NCBI GenBank assembly: GCA_947462335.1
Contig: OX381718.1
Location: 41,694,976 to 41,758,975, forward strand
Direction of reading: 5' to 3'
From: Harmothoe impar
Taxonomy: Eukaryota > Annelida > Polychaeta > Phyllodocida > Polynoidae
Length of the DNA stretch: 64,000 nucleotides
Below the pieces are notes generated by a model. It saw nothing but the letters and a program-made list of their open reading frames with translations. It had not been told where the DNA came from and did not search any database. The position numbers and the translations under genes are program-made. Each line of letters opens with the position of its first letter. The first letter of the stretch is position 1. Shown here in pieces: positions 59,350-64,000 of the stretch.

Positions 59350-60385
59350 TACACAGAGAGAAGAAACCGAGTCACAAGGGGAGTCTAGGCTATAAAAAGA
59401 GAGCCAGGGTCCCTTTGGCTCACTTTTCACACTGTCTGACTCCCCCTTCTAACAGCCTTGACTCCTTTTCAATTAGATCAAACAGAGTCCATGTCAGCTG
59501 AGGTGAGTCAATGGTTACCTGGACTCCCTAAGGGAGTCACAGAGGTGAGCATACAAAACGGAAATAGGAAACCCACTAGGTGACACTACTGTACAATGAC
59601 TGTAATGCCATCTAGCATATATGTTAAGAAGCCATCTGACTCTGTTTCTAATCAGAGTCAAGGGTCCCTACTCCCTTTTCTCCCAAGGGAGTCAAACAGT
59701 TGGTTACAGTTAAGCCTGCTAGGTGGTAGCACTATACCTAAAATGGTAATATTCTGCATGCTCAGATCTCTAGATCCATGTTATTTGTGACATTGATAAT
59801 TATGCTGATACGTGTATATCATTGTAGCATCAACATGTTATGTCAGAATTACATTTTATGAAATAATTACAGTTAATTTAAAACTGTAGCATGTGCATGA
59901 TGTATAAGGAATAGACACCCAATTTGTAGCAACATGAGAAAGTTAAATCCCAAAAGCTCATATGTTCCTTTGTATATCAACTAATGTGCTCTGAGGGATC
60001 TTTCTGAGATCCCTCCTCCTTGTGAGGCATTGCACCAACATAATGTAGAAACATCAGCTAGGGAGACAGCTATTGAAATGGTTATATAGAGGGTTAGGGG
60101 GTAGGAATTACCTATAAATTATGACTCTCTATTCCAAAGGAGCCATCCTGTGCCTAGACTCCCTTTCTAAAGGGAGTTGCAGCATAGACCTGGACTCTGT
60201 CTGTAGCAGGGAGTCATAAAAGGGAGTCATTTTGGAGGCAAAACCTGGGCTCTCTTAAGGGAGTCACATAACTCCCTTTTAAGGGAGTCAGGTTCATCAA
60301 GAGAGTCAGAAAGAGAGTCAGAAAAGGGAGTCATTCTGGAGGCAAGCCTGGACTCCCTTTTGACTCGGTTTCTTCTCTCTGTGTA
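59350..60385. mobile_element. TIR element with dense AAGGGAGTCA motif
   Basis: TA plus CACAGAGAGAAGAAACCGAG, then TCA, AAGGG and AGTC, is repeated in reverse complement at the right end, giving TIRs of about 36 bp with very few mismatches. GGGAGTCA / TGACTCCC and variants recur about 30 times in both orientations at 59370-59720 and 60125-60370. The middle (59730-60110) is ordinary AT-rich DNA. It is non-coding. Its left end lies only about 6 bp from the end of a family A copy. Confidence 0.92.
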
Positions 60386-60811
60386 GGTTATATAGCAGAT
60401 GTTCCTGACGCCTTACTTCCTCGACTTTAGCAGGTCTCCTGTTCTCTCACATATGTTTTATTCCACCCCCCACAGCAGTGTCAGTGTGTGTTTGTCAGTT
60501 TGTGTAAGTGTGAGACCACGGCAGACGTGTACAGCACGTACATACTGATACATGACTGTTATCTATGATAGAGCTACTTCAATATACACGTGTCTAATAT
60601 CTATAATATTGGTGTAGGGGGAAGTACTACATCATATATACTGTGGCTCCTGAACTTTTATGGACAACAGTGTAGTGCTGTAATGGCTTTCTATCGATTG
60701 ATCTTTCTTTCATATTATCCACACAGTCACAGAAAGATTATGTCTCTGTCTGTCGGTCAGTCGTGCTGTCTCTCTGTCGGTATGCCTGTCTAGCTATTTG
60801 TCTCTTTTATC

Positions 60812-60814
<3 letters not shown>
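60386..60814. other. Unassigned DNA
   Basis: GTCTGTCGGTCAGTC-type words at 60740-60790 lead into the CT tract. Nothing else is recognised. Confidence 0.4.

Positions 60815-60873
<59 letters not shown>
60815..60873. repeat. (CT)n microsatellite
   Basis: Uninterrupted CT dinucleotides over about 58 bp. Confidence 0.97.
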
Positions 60874-60876
<3 letters not shown>

Positions 60877-61546
60877 GCTTCTGAGTTTTTATCTCTCATG
60901 CTCAATTTCTCTATTATCACCGACATTAATGCCCCTTGCCTACCCCTCCCCCCCCCCCCCATGAAACCCCACATGAAGCTGCTTCAGCTGGGAGTTGTAT
61001 AACCCAGGAGGCTGGGGAGCCTGTTGTAATGGTCGTGTCACATTTCTGTGTCACTTTGTGGAAATTCTTCACAGGCCTGGCAGCCATAAACGTAACAGAA
61101 GCAGGCAGTACGTCATCACACCATCATATGGTACCCTGCCCCCCCCCCCCCCCAGCTCCCTAGTTCCTAAGCAGCAACATGCTGGCCACTACCTACTGAA
61201 CCCTTGTACAAGGGCACTGCCTTACACTTATAAAATTAAACATGGTTGGCATAGGGGATGATGATGTTCATATTATATCAATGGTATTTCATGGCTATTA
61301 CTAACCTAATTTGGAAACAAAAACACTTGTTGATAATACTAAATTAAAGCTTCATAGGTCAATAATTTGAGAAGAGTTAAGTTATATATAGCTACCTCTG
61401 CAAGGAGGTGACAAGAATATGTTTATTATTATCCTGATCTATCTTTTATACAATAGAATCCTGGGCACTGTCTTGCCCATCCGCATTCACCCCTGGGAAG
61501 CCCCTGTTATACAGATACATGATCTCAGGTTACCTACTGCTACATC
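60874..61546. other. Unassigned DNA with poly-C runs
   Basis: C runs at about 60946-60960 and 61139-61153. Proline-rich frames here are artefacts. Confidence 0.5.
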
Positions 61547-61668
61547 CCCTAATATCGTCCACTTGGTGGAAGTTAAACTACCCTAATATCGTCCACTTTG
61601 TGAAGGTCAAATAACCCTTATGATATCCCCTTGGTGGTCAAATAAACCATACCTTAGAGGTCAAGTGG
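61547..61668. repeat. Tandem repeat of about 34 bp, three degenerate units
   Basis: CCCTAATATCGTCCACTTGG, then CCCTAATATCGTCCACTTTG, then CCCTTATGATATCCCCTTGG, each followed by a GTGAAGTTAAA/GTCAAATAA-type half. Confidence 0.85.
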
Positions 61669-62967
61669 ATGTAAATCTGTCCAAGACAACCCCTTGCATC
61701 AGCATACATCACCGTCTAAGTACCTGGTAAGTAGTAAGGGTGTAGGGGGATGTGTGTGTGGGGTGTCGGGGTGTCGGGTAGGGGGTATCCTCCTAAACCC
61801 TTGAGGCTGATGTACTACAAATTGCATTATCTAGTGTGCTAAAGTAGTTTCCGTCCTTTCCCATCTCCCAGGTCACTACACATCTTGCATCTTGTGTTTT
61901 GTTTGCTTTGTGTTGAGATCAGTGGCAGAAAGAATTATTTCTGTCCAGTAATACATTCAACTGCTAAATCCATAGTCTGAGTATAGAGTCAGTAAGGCAA
62001 CTCCTGAGAGTTTCTCATCACCGAGCCGTGAGAAATATGACAGGGCACTTTTTTCACTGTTTATGCTTGGAGTAGCCATATAGTACAGCATGCTAGCTGG
62101 CCTGCCACTAGCCCTACCAACCCCCAATACGCCACCTACCCCCCCCCCCCTCTCCTCCCCACCATATTCTACTTTTATCTATCCACCACTCCTGACTGCA
62201 TGCCAGCATTCCTGACTTTATCTTCCAGGTAGAATAAGCAGTGTCAGGCTGGAACGTACACCAACGAATAAAGGATATTCTATGACCTCTGTCCTGACCA
62301 GAGCTAGGATACAGTCCTGCCCTGACCCCCGCCACATCTAGCTAAGGGCCCTGCTGGTACAAATGCATTGTCATCATCTTGTTGCTGGTAGCAATAAACG
62401 TGCGGGAAACCAGCTATGAATTCAGGAGCGAAATTAGGGGGGAGGCGGACCCGGCGTACGCCCCCAACACACTTTTGACCTAACATGTTGGTCTTTATTA
62501 ATGTAATTTTAATGCATTTTTTTACCAACTGCACCCCCCCCCCCTCCACATACACACACCCTTTTCCATATTCTGGGTTTCCCTCTGGTCAGTGTCGGAT
62601 CCAAGATGTGACAGCGGCCACTGAGAGATGCCACTGGAAAGGAAATGTCTAGGGAATGCAATCATGAAACCGACTACAAAATGGTTACGGTGGAAGCAAG
62701 TCCCTGCACACCCGCAACATACTCTAGTGGATGACCGGTGCATCATGTACATATCCCACCCATAGACTACCTGAGTCACCTAACTCACGGTACATGCATC
62801 AGGGTGTAAGTTACCATAATGTAGTTGGGTTTAAGTCGCCATGTGACGGGTTTAAGTCGCCCAGTGACGCCCAGTATGTCGCACCAAGACGGCTTGTGAT
62901 GTTTACTGCCAGGACAGGTACTTGTACACGGGAGGGGGGGGGGGGGGGGGGGGAGGTGGGTGGTGGG
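61669..62967. other. Unassigned DNA with C/G runs
   Basis: C runs near 62139 and 62536; a G run of about 21 bases near 62933. GGGTTTAAGTCGCC is repeated at 62827 and 62849. No gene recognised. Confidence 0.5.
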
Positions 62968-63363
62968 GGCAACTCTTTGTCGTTACGATGCATGAATGGG
63001 AGTACAGAGGGGTCCAACCCTGAGGTCGGAAAGTCGCTGAAATAAAGGGTCCCAGGTCACAAAGTCGGTTTTTGGGGGACCAAAATGCCTGCCTTCAATT
63101 TTGTTCAAAAGTTGGAAATTCGCTAAGATTAATGTGCCAGGTCGCTAGGTCACCTGGAAAACTGCTCAGGTCGCCAGGACCCCTCTGCAGTCACATGAAT
63201 GTAACCCTTGTGAGTCATTGAAGGGTTGTATCGTTGCATGCATCTCATGCCGACCTATTATAAACGTTTAATCGGTAGTGCATTGATTGTGCCCTTTGTA
63301 AATATAAAGCCAGGGCTACATTCATATAATTTAAAGCAATACACAGCCTTTAAAGGTGTAAGG
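62968..63363. mobile_element. Family A element split by a CAGAGGGGTCC-ended element
   Basis: The left piece is CTTTGTCGTTACGATGCATG. The right piece (from 63188) shows ACATGAATGTAACCCTTGTG, GTTGCATGCATCTCATGCCG, a degraded second half (CCAGGGCTACATTCAT) and CCTTTAAAGGTGTAA. ATGAATG flanks the insertion on both sides, consistent with a duplicated target. Confidence 0.75.
63005..63187. mobile_element. Small TIR element nested in family A (CAGAGGGGTCC ends)
   Basis: Perfect 11-bp ends CAGAGGGGTCC (63005-63015) and GGACCCCTCTG (63177-63187). The interior has repeated GGTCGCxAxGTCA-like words (GGTCACAAAGTCGG, GGTCGCTAGGTCAC, GGTCGCCAGG). The 5'-CAG start is compatible with an hAT-type element, but I could not confirm an 8-bp target duplication. 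Confidence 0.7.
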
Positions 63364-64000
63364 ACCTTCACCTAGTGGTTCAATAATGTACACTTTGAAA
63401 GAAAGTAGCAAATAACCTGAGGTGACAAATTTACACACACACAGGTGTGTTAATATACAAGATTAGCGCTATACATGCCTATAACCTTTTGTAGAGTGGG
63501 GAAAGGGGTGCTGTATATCGCCACAGGCCCGGTCGTAAAGTTCACCTGTGACTCATTATGCCCTATGTGTTTTAGATATATACAAGAACCATATAAACCT
63601 TGGTGTGTCTTTGACCTATACATTTTATTCCCGGAACTGCACATCTGTTGACGGGCATGTCTGGTCGACCTTCATTCCGTGTTTATGGTTGGTTGTTGAG
63701 GGAAGGCAGGAGTTTTCAGGTTTACATCTGACATCACCTCTGTATTTAGTGCTGCTGTGTTTTGGTGTGTATTTTCTCCTGTGACACCAGGTTGGTATCT
63801 GTGTGTTGTCCTGCATTTTATGCCCCCGTATATTATATATAACAATAAAGCATGGTCGTTTACTTTTCTAAATTTCTCATACACATTCTTCTGTGTCCCT
63901 CTGTCGTTGTCTCTTTCAGTTCATTATGTGTATCTGACTATCTGGCTCCTGGTCTTTCTGTCCCCTAGCCATAGTCTCTATCTCTCTGTCTCTTTCTGTC
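63364..64000. other. Unassigned DNA to the window edge
   Basis: A few short frames up to 78 codons without motifs, and a CT/GT-rich stretch at the very end. Confidence 0.4.

Overview
This window looks like a repeat-dense, gene-poor stretch of an animal genome. Microsatellites, minisatellites, palindromic TIR elements and one non-LTR retrotransposon with animal-type endonuclease and reverse transcriptase motifs point to a metazoan. The abundance of short foldback elements suggests a marine invertebrate or basal chordate, but I cannot name a species. I found no convincing host protein-coding exon, tRNA, rRNA or snRNA. The only long conserved coding sequence is the retrotransposon at 12.6-16.99 kb. 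Most other long open frames lie in simple repeats (CT tracts) or in palindromic repeats that happen to lack stops.

Layout. 0-12 kb: a TIR element with an internal 513-bp tandem duplication (321-1460), the first copies of the most frequent family ('family A'), two small palindromic MITE families (B and C), an AACGTT-rich TIR element (9086-9806) and a 'family D' repeat. 12.1-17.1 kb: a 43-bp minisatellite, then a CR1/L2-like LINE. The LINE has one in-frame nonsense codon, a rearranged C-terminal end, a nested 494-bp TIR element, and a tail that faces a second, opposite retroposon tail. 17-48 kb: mostly unique-looking AT-rich DNA punctuated by family A copies, minisatellites (50 bp, 27 bp, 11 bp), long CT and C tracts, two copies of a 125-bp repeat and two clusters of nuclear-receptor-like half-sites. 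48-60.4 kb: the most structured part, with a 94-bp near-perfect hairpin, a set of TIR elements nested inside one another, and several large TA-flanked TIR elements whose interiors are dense in one family-specific short motif. 60.4-64 kb: simple repeats and a family A copy split by another insertion.

Two things stand out. First, family A: about 20 copies of an approximately 260-bp TTAA-flanked element made of two hairpin modules, roughly one per 3 kb. TTAA targets and CCCTTT ends suggest a piggyBac-type non-autonomous element; four copies appear to have been hit by later insertions or truncations. Second, at least five otherwise unrelated TIR elements share one design: TIRs at the ends and a short family-specific motif repeated in both orientations inside. 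The most extreme, 56507-58016, contains a perfect 76-bp palindrome and a run of small palindromes. Coordinates of repeat edges are read by eye and may be off by a few bases for degenerate copies.
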